A stretch of DNA of 64,000 nucleotides from Luzula sylvatica (taxonomy: Eukaryota > Streptophyta > Magnoliopsida > Poales > Juncaceae). The translations under genes and the position numbers were made by a program. How positions within the stretch are numbered: the stretch's first letter is position 1; every line of letters begins with the position of its first letter. Of this stretch, positions 23,501 to 35,190 are shown piece by piece. Location of the stretch: NCBI GenBank assembly GCA_946800325.1, contig OX326959.1, positions 30,852,527-30,916,526 of the forward strand, read 5' to 3'. The notes under the pieces were generated by a model, which saw nothing but the letters and a program-made list of their open reading frames with translations, was not told the origin of the DNA and made no database searches.

Positions 23501-23715
23501 AAAAAATGAGTTTGAGGTTTTCTTCAAAAAAAGAAAACTAGTTTGTGGTTTTCTTCAAAAAAAGAAAATTAGTTTGTGGTTTTCTTCAAAAAAGAAGTAA
23601 ATTAGTTTGTGGTTTTCTTCAAAAAAAGAAAATTAGTTTGTGGCTTTCTTCAAAAAAAGAAAATTAGTGTGTGGTTTTCTTAAAAAAAAGAAAATTAGTT
23701 TTTGGTTTTCTTCAA
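20571..23715 (+). repeat. Large higher-order block, copy 3 (offsets 8,224 and 2,888)
   Basis: This block matches 12,318-15,480 at an offset of 8,255, falling to 8,224-8,225 after one monomer is missing near 20,815. It also matches 17,685-19,900 at 2,888-2,889. The stretch 21,388-23,702 keeps a constant 8,224-8,225 offset for about 2.3 kb with almost no net length change, including long A-tracts. The match to the first block stops at about 23,715, where an AAGTAAATTAG monomer replaces an ATTACTTTGCGG monomer. Confidence 0.9.
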
Positions 23716-25660
23716 AAAAAAAAGTAAATTAGTTTGTGGTTTTCATCAAAAAAAAAGTAAATTACTTTGTGGTTTTCATCAAAAAAAAGAAAATTTGTTT
23801 GTGGTTTTCTTCATAAAAAGAAAACTAGTTTGTGGTTTCCTTCAAAAAAAGAAAAAAATAGATTGTTGTTTTCTTAAAAAAAAAAAGAAAATTAGTTTGT
23901 GGTTTTATTCAAAAAAAGAAAACCAGTTTGTGGTTTTCTACAAAAAAATAAAAATTAGAATTAGTTTATGGTTTTCTTCAAAAAAAGAAAATTAGTTTGT
24001 GGTCTTCTTCAAAAAAAGAAAACTTGTTTTTGGTTTTCTTCAAAAAAAGAAAAAATTGTTTGTGGTTTTCTTCAAAAAAAGAAAATTAGTTTGTGGTTTT
24101 CTTCAAAAAAAGAAATCTAGTTTGTGGTTTTCTTCAAAAAAAGAAAAATTAGTTTGTGGTTTTCTTAAAAAAAAGATAAATTAGTTTGTGGTTTTCTTAA
24201 AAAAAAGAAAATTTGTTTGTGGTTTTCTTTAAAAATAGAAAATTAGTTTGTGGTTTTCTTCTTAAAAAAAAATAGTTTGTGGTTTTCTTCAAAAGAAGAA
24301 AATTAGTTTGTGGTTTTCTTCAAAAAAAGAAGAAAATTAGTTTGTGGTTTTCATCAAAAAAAGAAAATTAGTTTGTGGTTTTCTTCAAAAAAAGAAAATT
24401 AGTTTGTGGTTTTCTTCAAAAAAAAAAAAACTAGTTTGTTGATTTTTTCAAAAAAAGAAAAATTAGTTTGTGGTTTTCTTCAAAAATAGAAAATTAGTTT
24501 GTGGTTCTCTAAAAAAAAAAAAAATGAGTTTGAGGTTTTCTTCAAAAATAGAAAACTAGTTTGTGGTTTTCTTCAAAAAAAGAAAATTAGTTTGTGGTTT
24601 TCTTCAAAAAAGAAGTAAATTAGTTTGTGGTTTTCTTCAAAAAAAGAAAATTAGTTTGTGGTTTTCTTCAAAAAAAGAAAATTAGTTTGTGGTTTTCTTC
24701 AAAAATAGAAAATTAGTTTGTGGTTTTCTAAAAAAAAAAAAAATGAGTTTGAGGTTTTCTTCAAAAAAAGAAAACTAGTTTGTGGTTTTCTTCAAAAAAA
24801 GAAAATTAGTTTGTGGTTTTCTTCAAAAAAGAAGTAAATTAGTTTGTGGTTTTCTTCAAAAAAAGAAAATTAGTTTGTGGTTTTCTTCAAAAAAAGAAAA
24901 TTAGTTTGTGGTTTTCTAAAAAAAAAAAAAATGAGTTTGAGGTTTTCTTCAAAAAAAGAAAACTAGTTTGTGGTTTTCTTCAAAAAAAGAAAATTAGTTT
25001 GTGGTTTTCTTCATAAAAAGAAAACTAGTTTGTGGTTTCCTTCAAAAAAAGAAAATTAGTTTGTGGTTTTCTTCAAAAAAAGAAAATTACTTTGTGGTTT
25101 TCATAAAAAAAAAAAAAAATTAGTTTGTGGTTTTATTCAAAAAAAGAAAATTACTTTCTGGTTTTCTTCAAAAAAAGAAAATTAGTTTGTGGCTTTCTTC
25201 AAAAAAAGAAAATTAGGTTGAGGCTTTCTTCAAAAAAAGAAAATTAGTTTGTGGTTTTAATCAAAAAAAGAAAATTAGTTTGTGGTTCTCTTCAAAAAAA
25301 AGAAAATTAGTTTGTGGTTTTCTTCAACAAAAAGAAAATTAGTTTGTGGTTTTCTTCAAAAAAAAAAAATAGTTTGAGGCTTTCTTCAATAAAAGAAAAT
25401 TAGTTTGTGGTTTTCCTCAAAAAAAGAAAATTAGTTTGTGGTTTTCTTAATAAAAAGAAATATTAGTTTGTGGTTTTCCTCAAAAAAAAGAAAATTAATT
25501 TGTGGTTTTCTTCAAAACAAGAAAATTAGTTTGTGGTCTTCTTCAAAAAAAGAAAAAAATAGTTTGTGGTATTCTTAAAAAAAAAAGATAAATTAGTTTG
25601 TGGTTTTATTCAAAAGAAGAAAATTACTTTCTGGTTTTCCTCAAAAAATGAAAATTAGTT
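23716..25660 (+). repeat. Transition zone with repeated AATGAGTTTGAGG modules
   Basis: This zone contains a last insertion-marked monomer near 23,951 and its usual followers to about 24,300. Then come successive copies of a roughly 217-bp module built around CTAAAAAAAAAAA followed by AATGAGTTTGAGG (near 24,510, 24,728 and 24,917). Further on, GAGGCTTTC and TTCAATAAAAG monomers appear that anticipate the next subfamily. No gene-like sequence is present. Confidence 0.75.
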
Positions 25661-28600
25661 TGTGGTTTTCTTCAAAAAAAGAAAATTAGTTTGTGGTTTT
25701 CTTCAAAAAAAGAAAATTAGTTTGAGGCTTTCTTCATTAAAAGAAAATTGCTTTCTGGTTTTCTTCAAAAAAAGAATTCTAGTTTGTGGTTTTCTTCAAA
25801 AAAAGAAAATTAGTTTCTGGTTTTCTTCAAAAAAAGAAAATTACTTTGTGGTTTCCTTCAAAAAAAGAAAAAAATAGTTTGTGGTATTCTTAAAAAAAAA
25901 AAAAAATTAGTTTGTGGTTTTATTCAAAAAAAGATAATTAATTTCTGGTTTTCTTCAAAAAAAGAAAATTACTTTGTGGTTTCCTTCAAAAAAAGAAAAA
26001 AATAGATTGTGGTTTTCTTAAAAAAAAAGAAAATTAGTTTGTGGTTTTCTTCAAAAAAAGAAATTAGTTTGTGGTTTTCTTCAAAAATAGAAAATTAGTT
26101 TGTGGTTTTCTTCGAAATAAGAAAAATTAGTTTGTGGTTTTCTTCGAAAAGAGCAAAAATTAGTTTGTGGTTTTCTAAAAAAAAAAAATTAGTTTTAGCT
26201 TTTCTTCTAAAAAACAAAATTTGTTTCTGGTTTTCTTCAAAAAAAGAAAATTAGTTTGTTGTTTTCTTCAAAAAAAAGAAAATTAGTTTGTGGTTTTCCA
26301 CAAAAAAAGAAAATTAGTTTGTAGTTTTCTTCAAAAAAAGAAAATGAGTTTGAGGTTTTCTTCAAAAAAAGAAAACTAGTTTGTGGTTTTCTGCAAAAAA
26401 AGAAAATTAGTTTGTGGTTTCCTTCAAAAAAAGAAAATCAGTCTTAGGCTTTCTTCAATAAAAGAAAATTAGTTTGTGGTTTTCTTCAAAAAAAGAAAAT
26501 GAATTTGTGGTTTTCTTCGTAAAAAAAGAAAATTAGTTTGTGGTTTTCTTCAAAAAGAGAAAAATTTGTTTGTGGTTTTCTTCAAAAAAAAAAAAAAATT
26601 AGTTTGTTGTTTTCTTCAAAAAAAGAAAATTAGTTTGTGGTTTTCTTCAAAAAAAAATTAATTAGTTTGTGGTTTCCTTCAAAAATAGAAAAATTAGTTT
26701 GTGGGTTCCTTCAAAAAAAGAAAAATTAGTTTGTGGTTTTCTTCAAAAAAAAAATTACTTTGTGGTTTTCTTCAAAAAAAGAAAACTAGTTTGTGGTTTT
26801 CTTCAAAAAAAGATAAATTAGTCTGTGGTTTCCTTCAAAAAAAGAAAAATTAGTTTGTGGTTTTCTTCAAAAAAAAAATTACTTTGTAGTTTTCTTCAAA
26901 AAAAGAAAACTAGTTTGTGGTTTTCTTCAAAAAAAGAAAATTAGTTTGAGGTTTTTTTCAAACAAAAAGAAAATTAGTTTGTGGTTTTCTTCAAAAAAAG
27001 AAAATTAGTTTGTGGTTTTCTTCAAAAAAAAAATTAGTTTGTGGTTTTCTTCAAAAAAGAAAATTAGTTTGAGGCTTTCTTCAAAAAAAGAAAATTAGTT
27101 TGTGGTTTTCTTCAAAAAAAGAAAATTAGTTTGTGGTTTTCTCCAACAGAAAGAAAATTAGTTTGTGGTTTTCTTCAAAAAAAAAAATTAGTTTGTGGTT
27201 TTATTCAAAAAAAGAAAATTAGTTTGAGGTTTTCTTCAAAAAAAGAAAATAAGTTTGTGGTTTTCTCCTAAAAAAGAAAATTAGTTTGAGGTTTTCTTCA
27301 AAAAAAGAAAATAAGTTTGTGGTTTTCTCCTAAAAAAGAAAATTAGTTTGTGGTTTTCTTCAAAAAAAGAAAATTAGTTTGTGCTTTCCTTCAAAAAAAG
27401 AAAATCAGTCTTAGGCTTTCTTCAATAAAAGAAAATTAGTCTGTGGTTTTCTTCAAAAAAGATAAAAATTAGTTTGTGGTTTTCTTCGTAAAATAAAAAA
27501 ATTAGTTTGTGGTTTTCTTCAAAAAAAGAAAATTATTTTGTGGTTTTCTTCAAAAAATGAAAATTAGTTTGTGGTTTTCTCCAACAGAAAGAAAATTAGT
27601 TTGTGGTTTTCTTCAAAAAAAAGAAAATTAGTTTGTGGTTTTCTCCAACAGAAAGAAAATTAGTTTGTAGTTTTCTTCAAAAAAAGAAAATTAGTTTGAT
27701 GCTTTCTTCAAAAAAAGAAAATTAGTTTGTGGTTTTCTTCAAAAAAAAAAAATTAGTTTGTGGTTTTATTCAAAAAAAGAAAATTAGTTTGAGGTTTTCT
27801 TCAAAAAAAGAAAATAAGTTTGTGGTTTTCTCCTAAAAAAGAAAATTAGTTTGTGGTTTTCTTCAAAAAAAGAAAATTAGTTTGTGCTTTCCTTCAAAAA
27901 AAGAAAATCAGTCTTAGGATTTCTTCAATAAAAGAAAATTAGTCTGTGGTTTTCTTCAAAAAAGATAATAATTAGTTTGTGGTTTTCTTCGTAAAAAAAG
28001 AAAATTAGTTTGTGGTTTTCTTTAAAAAAAGAAAATTAGTTTGTGGGTTTCTTCAAAAAAAGAACAATTAGTTTGTGGTTTTCTTCAAAAAAAAAATAAA
28101 AAAATTAGTTTGTGGTTTTCTTCAAAAAAAGAAAATTATTTTGTGGTTTTCTTCTAAAAATGAAAATTAGTTTGTGGTTTTCTCCAACAGAAAGAAAATT
28201 AGTTTGTGGTTTTCTTCAAAAAAAAGAAAATTAGTTTGTGGTTTTCTCCAACAGAAAGAAAATTAGTTTGTGGTTTTCTTCAAAAAAAAAATTAGTTTGT
28301 GGTTTTATTCAAAAATAGAAAATTAGTTTGAGGTTTTCTTCAAAAAAAGAAAATAAGTTTGTGGTTTTCTCCTAAAAAAGAAAATTAGTTCGTGGTTTTC
28401 TACAAAAAAAGAAAATTAGTTTGTGGTTTCCTTCAAAAAAAGAAAATCAGTCTGAGGCTTTCTTCAATAAAAGAAAATTAGTTTGTGGTTTTCTTCAAAA
28501 AAAGAAAATTAGTTTGTGGTTTTCTTCGTAAAAAGAAAAATTAGTTTGTGGTTTTCTTCAAAAAAAGAAAATTTGTTTTTGGTTTTCATCAAAAAAAGAA

Positions 28601-30970
28601 AATTAGTTTGTGGTTTTGTTCAAAAATAGAAAATTAGTTTGTGGTTTTCTTCAAAAAACGGAAATTAATTTGTGGTTTTCTTCAAAAAAAGAAAATTAGT
28701 TTGTGGTTTTCTTGAAAAAAAAAGAAAATTAGTTTGTGGTTTTCTTAAAAAAAAGAAAAATTAGTTTTTGCTTTTCTTAAAAAAAAAAGTAAATTAGTTT
28801 GTGGTTTTCTTCAAAATAAGAAAAATTAGTTTGTGGTTTTCTTCAAAAAAAAAAATTAGTTTGCGGTTTTCTTCAAAAAAAGAAAATTAGATTGTTGTTT
28901 TCTTAAAAAAAAAAAACTAGTTTGTGGTTTTCTTAAAAAAAAGATAAATTAGTTTGTGGTTTTCTTCAAAAAAAGAAAATTAGTTTGTGGTTTTCTTCAA
29001 AAAAAGAAATTAGTTTGTGTTTTTCTTCAAAAAAAGAAAATATTGTTTGTGTTTTTATTCAAAAAAAGAAAATTAGTTTGTGGTTTTCTTCTAAAAAAGA
29101 AAATTAGTTTGTGGATTTCTTCAAAAAAAGAAAAATTAGTTTGTGGTTTTTTTCAAAAAAAGAAAACTAGTTTGTGGTTTTCTTCAAAAAAAAAAAAATT
29201 AGTTTGTGGTTTTTTTCAAAAAAAGAAAACTAGTTTGTGGTTTTCTTCAAAAATAGATAAATTAGTTTGTGGTTTTCTTCAAAAAAAGAAAATTAGTTTG
29301 TGGTTTTCTTCAAAAAAAAAGAAAATTAGTTTGTGGTTTTCTTCAAAAAAAGAAAAATTAGTTTGTGTTTTTATTCAAAAAAAGAAAATTAGTTTGTTGT
29401 TTTCTTCAACAAAAAAAAATTAGTTTGTGGTTTTATTCAAAAAAAGAAAATTAGTTTGAGGTTTTCTTCAAAAAAAGAAAATAAGTTTGTGGTTTTCTCC
29501 TAAAAAAGAAAATTAGTTTGTGGTTTTCTTCAAAAAAAGAAAATTAGTTTGTGGTTTCCTTCAAAAAAAGAAAATCAGTCTTAGGCTTTCTTCAATAAAA
29601 GAAAATTAGTTTGTGGTTTTCTTCAAAAAAAGATAATTAGTTTGTGGTTTTCTTCGTAAAAAAAGAAAATTAGTTTGTGGTTTTCTTCAAAAAAAGAAAA
29701 TTAGTTTGTGGGTTTCTTCAAAAGAAGAAAATTAGTTTGTGATTTTCTTCATAAAAAGAAAAATTAGTTTGTGGTTTTCTTCAAAAAAAGAAAATTCGTT
29801 TGTGGTTTTCTTCAAAAAAATGAAAATTAGTTTGTGGTTTTCTTCAAAAAAAGAAAAATTTGTTTGTGGTTTTCTTCAAAAAAAAAAAAAAAAAATTAGT
29901 TTGTGGTTGTCTTCAAAAAAAGAAAATTAGTTTGTGGTTTTCTTCAAAAAATGAAAATTAGATTGTGGTTGTCTTCAAAAAAATAAAATTAGTTTGTGAT
30001 TTTCATCAAAAAAATAAAATTAGTCTGTGGATTTCTTCAAAAAAAGAACAATTAGTTTGTGGTTTTCTTCAAAAAAAAAAATTAGTTTGTGGTTTTCTTC
30101 AAAAAAAGAAGACTAGTTTGTGGTTTTCTTAAAAAAAAGATCAATTAGTTTGTGGTTTTCATCAAAAAAAAGAAAAAATAGTTTGTGGTTTTCTAAAAAA
30201 AAAAGAAAATTAGTTTGAGGTTTTTCTCAAAAAAAAGAAAATTAGTTTGTGGTCTTCTTCAAAAAAAGAAAATTAGTTTGTGGTTTTCTTAAAAAAAAAA
30301 ATTAGTTTGTGGTTTTCTTCAAAAAAAGAAAATTAGTTTGATGCTTTCTTCAAAAAAAGAAAATTAGTTTGTGGTTTTCTTCAAAAAAAAAAAATTAGTT
30401 TGTGGTTTTATTCAAAAAAAGAAAATTAGTTTGAGGTTTTCTTCAAAAAAAGAAAATAAGTTTGTGGTTTTCTCCTAAAAAAGAAAATTAGTTTGTGGTT
30501 TTCTTCAAAAAGAGAAAATTAGTTTGTGCTTTCCTTCAAAAAAAGAAAATCAGTCTTAGGCTTTCTTCAATAAAAGAAAATTAGTCTGTGGTTTTCTTCA
30601 AAAAAGATAATAATTAGTTTGTGGTTTTCTTCGTAAAAAAAGAAAATTAGTTTGTGGTTTACTTCAAAAAAAAAATAAAAAAATTAGTTTGTGGTTTTCT
30701 TCAAAAAAAGAAAATTATTTTGTGGTTTTCTTCAAAAAATGAAAATTTGTTTGTGGTTTTCTCCAACAGAAAGAAAATTAGTTTGTGGTTTTCTTCAAAA
30801 AAAAGAAAATTAGTTTGTGGTTTTCTCCAACAGAAAGAAAATTAGTTTGTGGTTTTCTTCAAAAAAAAAATTAGTTTGTGGTTTTATTCAAAAAAAGAAA
30901 ATTAGTTTGAGGTTTTCTTCAAAAAAAGAAAATAAGTTTGTGGTTTTCTCCTAAAAAAGAAAATTAGTTT
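25660..30970 (+). repeat. Long-range duplicated segment, copy 1 (offset 15.97 kb)
   Basis: Ordered variants from here recur from 41,660. Pairs are GAATTC at 25,774 and 41,745, the AAAAGAGCAAAAATTAG monomer near 26,145 and 42,120, TTAGTTTTAGCTTTTC, AAAAATTAATTAG near 26,650 and 42,630, TGATGC near 27,692 and TGATGC at 43,666, and the HOR start at 28,956 and 44,932. The offset stays within 15,970-15,976 throughout. The right limit, near 30,970, is where the 46.9 kb partner turns to a different monomer. Confidence 0.88.
27226..27349 (+). repeat. 62-bp dimer duplicated in tandem
   Basis: A two-monomer unit (GAGGTTTTCTTC with AAAATAAGTTTG, then TCTCCTAAAAAAG) is present twice in immediate succession. 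The same tandem pair is present at about 43,199-43,322, consistent with the 15.97 kb duplication having copied an already duplicated dimer. Confidence 0.85.
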
Positions 30971-32073
30971 GTGGTTTTCTTCAAAAAAAGAAAATTAGTT
31001 TGTGCTTTCCTTCAAAAAAAGAAAATCAGTCTTAGGCTTTCTTCAATAAAAGAAAATTAGTCTGTGGTTTTCTTCAAAAAAGATAATAATTAGTTTGTGG
31101 TTTTCTTCGTAAAAAAAGAAAATTAGTTTGTGGTTTTCTTTAAAAAAAGAAAATTAGTTTGTGGGTTTCTTCAAAAAAAGAACAATTAGTTTGTGGTTTT
31201 CTTCAAAAAAAAAATAAAAAAATTAGTTTGTGGTTTTCTTCAAAAAAAGAAAATTATTTTGTGGTTTTCTTCTAAAAATGAAAATTAGTTTGTGGTTTTC
31301 TCCAACAGAAAGAAAATTAGTTTGTGGTTTTCTTCAAAAAAAAGAAAATTAGTTTGTGGTTTTCTCCAACAGAAAGAAAATTAGTTTGTGGTTTTCTTCT
31401 AAAAAAAAATTAGTTTGTGGTTTTATTCAAAAATAGAAAATTAGTTTGAGGTTTTCTTCAAAAAAAGAAAATAAGTTTGTGGTTTTCTCCTAAAAAAGAA
31501 AATTAGTTCGTGGTTTTCTACAAAAAAAGAAAATTAGTTTGTGGTTTCCTTCAAAAAAAGAAAATCAGTCTGAGGCTTTCTTCAATAAAAGAAAATTATT
31601 TTGTGATTTTCTTCAAAAAAAGAAAATTAGTTTGTGGTTTTCTTCGTAAAAAGAAAAATTAGTTTGTGGTTTTCTTCAAAAAAAGAAAATTAGTTTTTGG
31701 TTTTCATCAAAAAAAGAAAATTAGTTTGTGGTTTTGTTCAAAAATAGAAAATTAGTTTGTGGTTTTCTTCAAAAAACGGAAATTAATTTGTGGTTTTCTT
31801 CAAAAAAAGAAAATTAGTTTGTGGTTTTCTTGAAAAAAAAAGAAAATTAGTTTGTGGTTTTCTTAAAAAAAAGAAAAATTAGTTTTTGGTTTTCTTAAAA
31901 AAAAAAGTAAATTAGTTTGTGGTTTTCTTCAAAATAAGAAAAATTAGTTTGTGGTTTTCTTCAAAAAAAAAAATTAGTTTGCGGTTTTCTTCAAAAAAAG
32001 AAAATTAGTTTGTTGTTTTCTTAAAAAAAAAAAACTAGTTTGTGGTTTTCTTAAAAAAAAGATAAATTAGTTT
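28956..32073 (+). repeat. 3.117 kb higher-order repeat, copy 1 (3,118 bp)
   Basis: The phase is set at the monomer pair before the short GAAATTAGTTTGTG/TTTTTCTTC variants. Landmarks in order are AATATTGTTTGTG (29,038), TTCAACAAAAA (29,405), TCCTAAAAAAG, ATCAGTCTTAGG, TTCGTAAAAAAAG, the GGGTTTCTTCAAAAGAAG hairpin (29,713), an 18-A tract near 29,878, GGTTGTC, AAGAAGACTAG, AAGATCAATTAG, TTTGATGC (30,338), paired TGTGCTTTCC monomers (30,521 and 30,997), CTCCAACAGAAAG, AACGGAAATTAA and TTTGCGG (31,977). The unit is about 100 monomers long. Confidence 0.93.
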
Positions 32074-35000
32074 GTGGTTTTCTTCAAAAAAAGAAAATTA
32101 ATTTGTGGTTTTCTTCAAAAAAAGAAATTAGTTTGTGTTTTTCTTCAAAAAAAGAAAATATTGTTTGTGTTTTTATTCAAAAAAAGAAAATTAGTTTGTG
32201 GTTTTCTTCTAAAAAAGAAAATTAGTTTGTGGATTTCTTCAAAAAAAGAAAAATTAATTTGTGGTTTTTTTCAAAAAAAGAAAACTAGTTTGTGGTTTTC
32301 TTCAAAAAAAAAAAATTAGTTTGTGGTTTTTTTCAAAAAAAGAAAACTAGTTTGTGGTTTTCTTCAAAAATAGATAAATTAGTTTGTGGTTTTCTTCAAA
32401 AAAAGAAAATTAGTTTGTGGTTTTCTTCAAAAAAAAAGAAAATTAGTTTGTGGTTTTCTTCAAAAATAGAAAAATTAGTTTGTGTTTTTATTCAAAAAAA
32501 GAAAATTAGTTTGTTGTTTTCTTCAACAAAAAAAAATTAGTTTGTGGTTTTATTCAAAAAAAGAAAATTAGTTTGAGGTTTTCTTCAAAAAAAGAAAATA
32601 AGTTTGTGGTTTTCTCCTAAAAAAGAAAATTAGTTTGTGGTTTTCTTCAAAAAAAAGAAAATTAGTTTGTGGTTTCCTTCAAAAAAAGAAAATCAGTCTT
32701 AGGCTTTCTTCAATAAAAGAAAATTAGTTTGTGGTTTTCTTCAAAAAAAGATAATTAGTTTGTGGTTTTCTTCGTAAAAAAAGAAAATTAGTTTGTGGTT
32801 TTCTTCAAAAAAAGAAAATTAGTTTGTGGGTTTCTTCAAAAGAAGAAAATTAGTTTGTGATTTTCTTCATAAAAAGAAAAATTAGTTTGTGGTTTTCTTC
32901 AAAAAAAGAAAATTCGTTTGTGGTTTTCTTCAAAAAAATGAAAATTAGTTTGTGGTTTTCTTCAAAAAAAGAAAAATTTGTTTGTGGTTTTCTTCAAAAA
33001 AAAAAAAAAAAAATTAGTTTGTGGTTGTCTTCAAAAAAAGAAAATTAGTTTGTGGTTTTCTTCAAAAAATGAAAATTAGATTGTGGTTGTCTTCAAAAAA
33101 ATAAAATTAGTTTGTGATTTTCATCAAAAAAATAAAATTAGTCTGTGGATTTCTTCAAAAAAAGAACAATTAGTTTGTGGTTTTCTTCAAAAAAAAAAAT
33201 TAGTTTGTGGTTTTCTTCAAAAAAAGAAGACTAGTTTGTGGTTTTCTTAAAAAAAAGATCAATTAGTTTGTGGTTTTCATCAAAAAAAAGAAAAAATAGT
33301 TTGTGGTTTTCTAAAAAAAAAGAAAATTAGTTTGAGGTTTTTCTCAAAAAAAAGAAAATTAGTTTGTGGTCTTCTTCAAAAAAAGAAAATTAGTTTGTGG
33401 TTTTCTTAAAAAAAAAAATTAGTTTGTGGTTTTCTTCAAAAAAAGAAAATTAGTTTGATGCTTTCTTCAAAAAAAGAAAATTAGTTTGTGGTTTTCTTCA
33501 AAAAAAAAAATTAGTTTGTGGTTTTATTCAAAAAAAGAAAATTAGTTTGAGGTTTTCTTCAAAAAAAAGAAAATAAGTTTGTGGTTTTCTCCTAAAAAAG
33601 AAAATTAGTTTGTGGTTTTCTTCAAAAAGAGAAAATTAGTTTGTGCTTTCCTTCAAAAAAAGAAAATCAGTCTTAGGCTTTCTTCAATAAAAGAAAATTA
33701 GTCTGTGGTTTTCTTCAAAAAAGATAATAATTAGTTTGTGGTTTTCTTCGTAAAAAAAGAAAATTAGTTTGTGGTTTACTTCAAAAAAAAAATAAAAAAA
33801 TTAGTTTGTGGTTTTCTTCAAAAAAAGAAAATTATTTTGTGGTTTTCTTCAAAAAATGAAAATTAGTTTGTGGTTTTCTCCAACAGAAAGAAAATTAGTT
33901 TGTGGTTTTCTTCAAAAAAAAGAAAATTAGTTTGTGGTTTTCTCCAACAGAAAGAAAATTAGTTTGTGGTTTTCTTCAAAAAAAAAATTAGTTTGTGGTT
34001 TTATTCAAAAAAAGAAAATTAGTTTGAGGTTTTCTTCAAAAAAAGAAAATAAGTTTGTGGTTTTCTCCTAAAAAAGAAAATTAGTTTGTGGTTTTCTTCA
34101 AAAAAAGAAAATTAGTTTGTGCTTTCCTTCAAAAAAAGAAAATCAGTCTTAGGCTTTCTTCAATAAAAGAAAATTAGTCTGTGGTTTTCTTCAAAAAAGA
34201 TAATAATTAGTTTGTGGTTTTCTTCGTAAAAAAAGAAAATTAGTTTGTGGTTTTCTTTAAAAAAAGAAAATTAGTTTGTGGGTTTCTTCAAAAAAAGAAC
34301 AATTAGTTTGTGGTTTTCTTCAAAAAAAAAATAAAAAAATTAGTTTGTGGTTTTCTTCAAAAAAAGAAAATTATTTTGTGGTTTTCTTCTAAAAATGAAA
34401 ATTAGTTTGTGGTTTTCTCCAACAGAAAGAAAATTAGTTTGTGGTTTTCTTCAAAAAAAAGAAAATTAGTTTGTGGTTTTCTCCAACAGAAAGAAAATTA
34501 GTTTGTGGTTTTCTTCTAAAAAAAAATTAGTTTGTGGTTTTATTCAAAAATAGAAAATTAGTTTGAGGTTTTCTTCAAAAAAAGAAAATAAGTTTGTGGT
34601 TTTCTCCTAAAAAAGAAAATTAGTTCGTGGTTTTCTACAAAAAAAGAAAATTAGTTTGTGGTTTCCTTCAAAAAAAGAAAATCAGTCTGAGGCTTTCTTC
34701 AATAAAAGAAAATTAGTTTGTGATTTTCTTCAAAAAAAGAAAATTAGTTTGTGGTTTTCTTCGTAAAAAGAAAAATTAGTTTGTGGTTTTCTTCAAAAAA
34801 AGAAAATTAGTTTTTGGTTTTCATCAAAAAAAGAAAATTAGTTTGTGGTTTTGTTCAAAAATAGAAAATTAGTTTGTGGTTTTCTTCAAAAAACGGAAAT
34901 TAATTTGTGGTTTTCTTCAAAAAAAGAAAATTAGTTTGTGGTTTTCTTGAAAAAAAAAGAAAATTAGTTTGTGGTTTTCTTAAAAAAAAGAAAAATTAGT

Positions 35001-35190
35001 TTTTGGTTTTCTTAAAAAAAAAAGTAAATTAGTTTGTGGTTTTCTTCAAAATAAGAAAAATTAGTTTGTGGTTTTCTTCAAAAAAAAAAATTAGTTTGCG
35101 GTTTTCTTCAAAAAAAGAAAATTAGTTTGTTGTTTTCTTAAAAAAAAAAAACTAGTTTGTGGTTTTCTTAAAAAAAAGATAAATTAGTTT
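32074..35190 (+). repeat. 3.117 kb higher-order repeat, copy 2 (3,117 bp)
   Basis: The landmarks are in the same order as in copy 1, including the hairpin monomer at 32,831 (3,118 after copy 1) and TTTGCGG near 35,094. Private changes are few, for example TTAATTTGTGG at 32,100 and a CAAAAAAAAG length change near 32,650 that copies 3 and 4 share. Most differences I noticed are A-tract lengths and single bases. Confidence 0.93.

Noticed and set aside
28956..29423. Open reading frame of 155 codons on the + strand, the longest in the window
   Set aside because: It is satellite read through. A 31-bp period shifts frame by one base per monomer, so a frame meets the TAG of ATTAG every three monomers (93 bp), and small indels let it escape for longer. 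The product is a lysine-rich string of KLVCGFLQ, ISLWFSSK and FVVFFKKR with no domain.
29878..29895. Poly-A tail of a retroposed sequence
   Set aside because: The tract sits inside a normal monomer after TTTTCTTC and before TTAGTTTG, at the place where every monomer has its A-tract.
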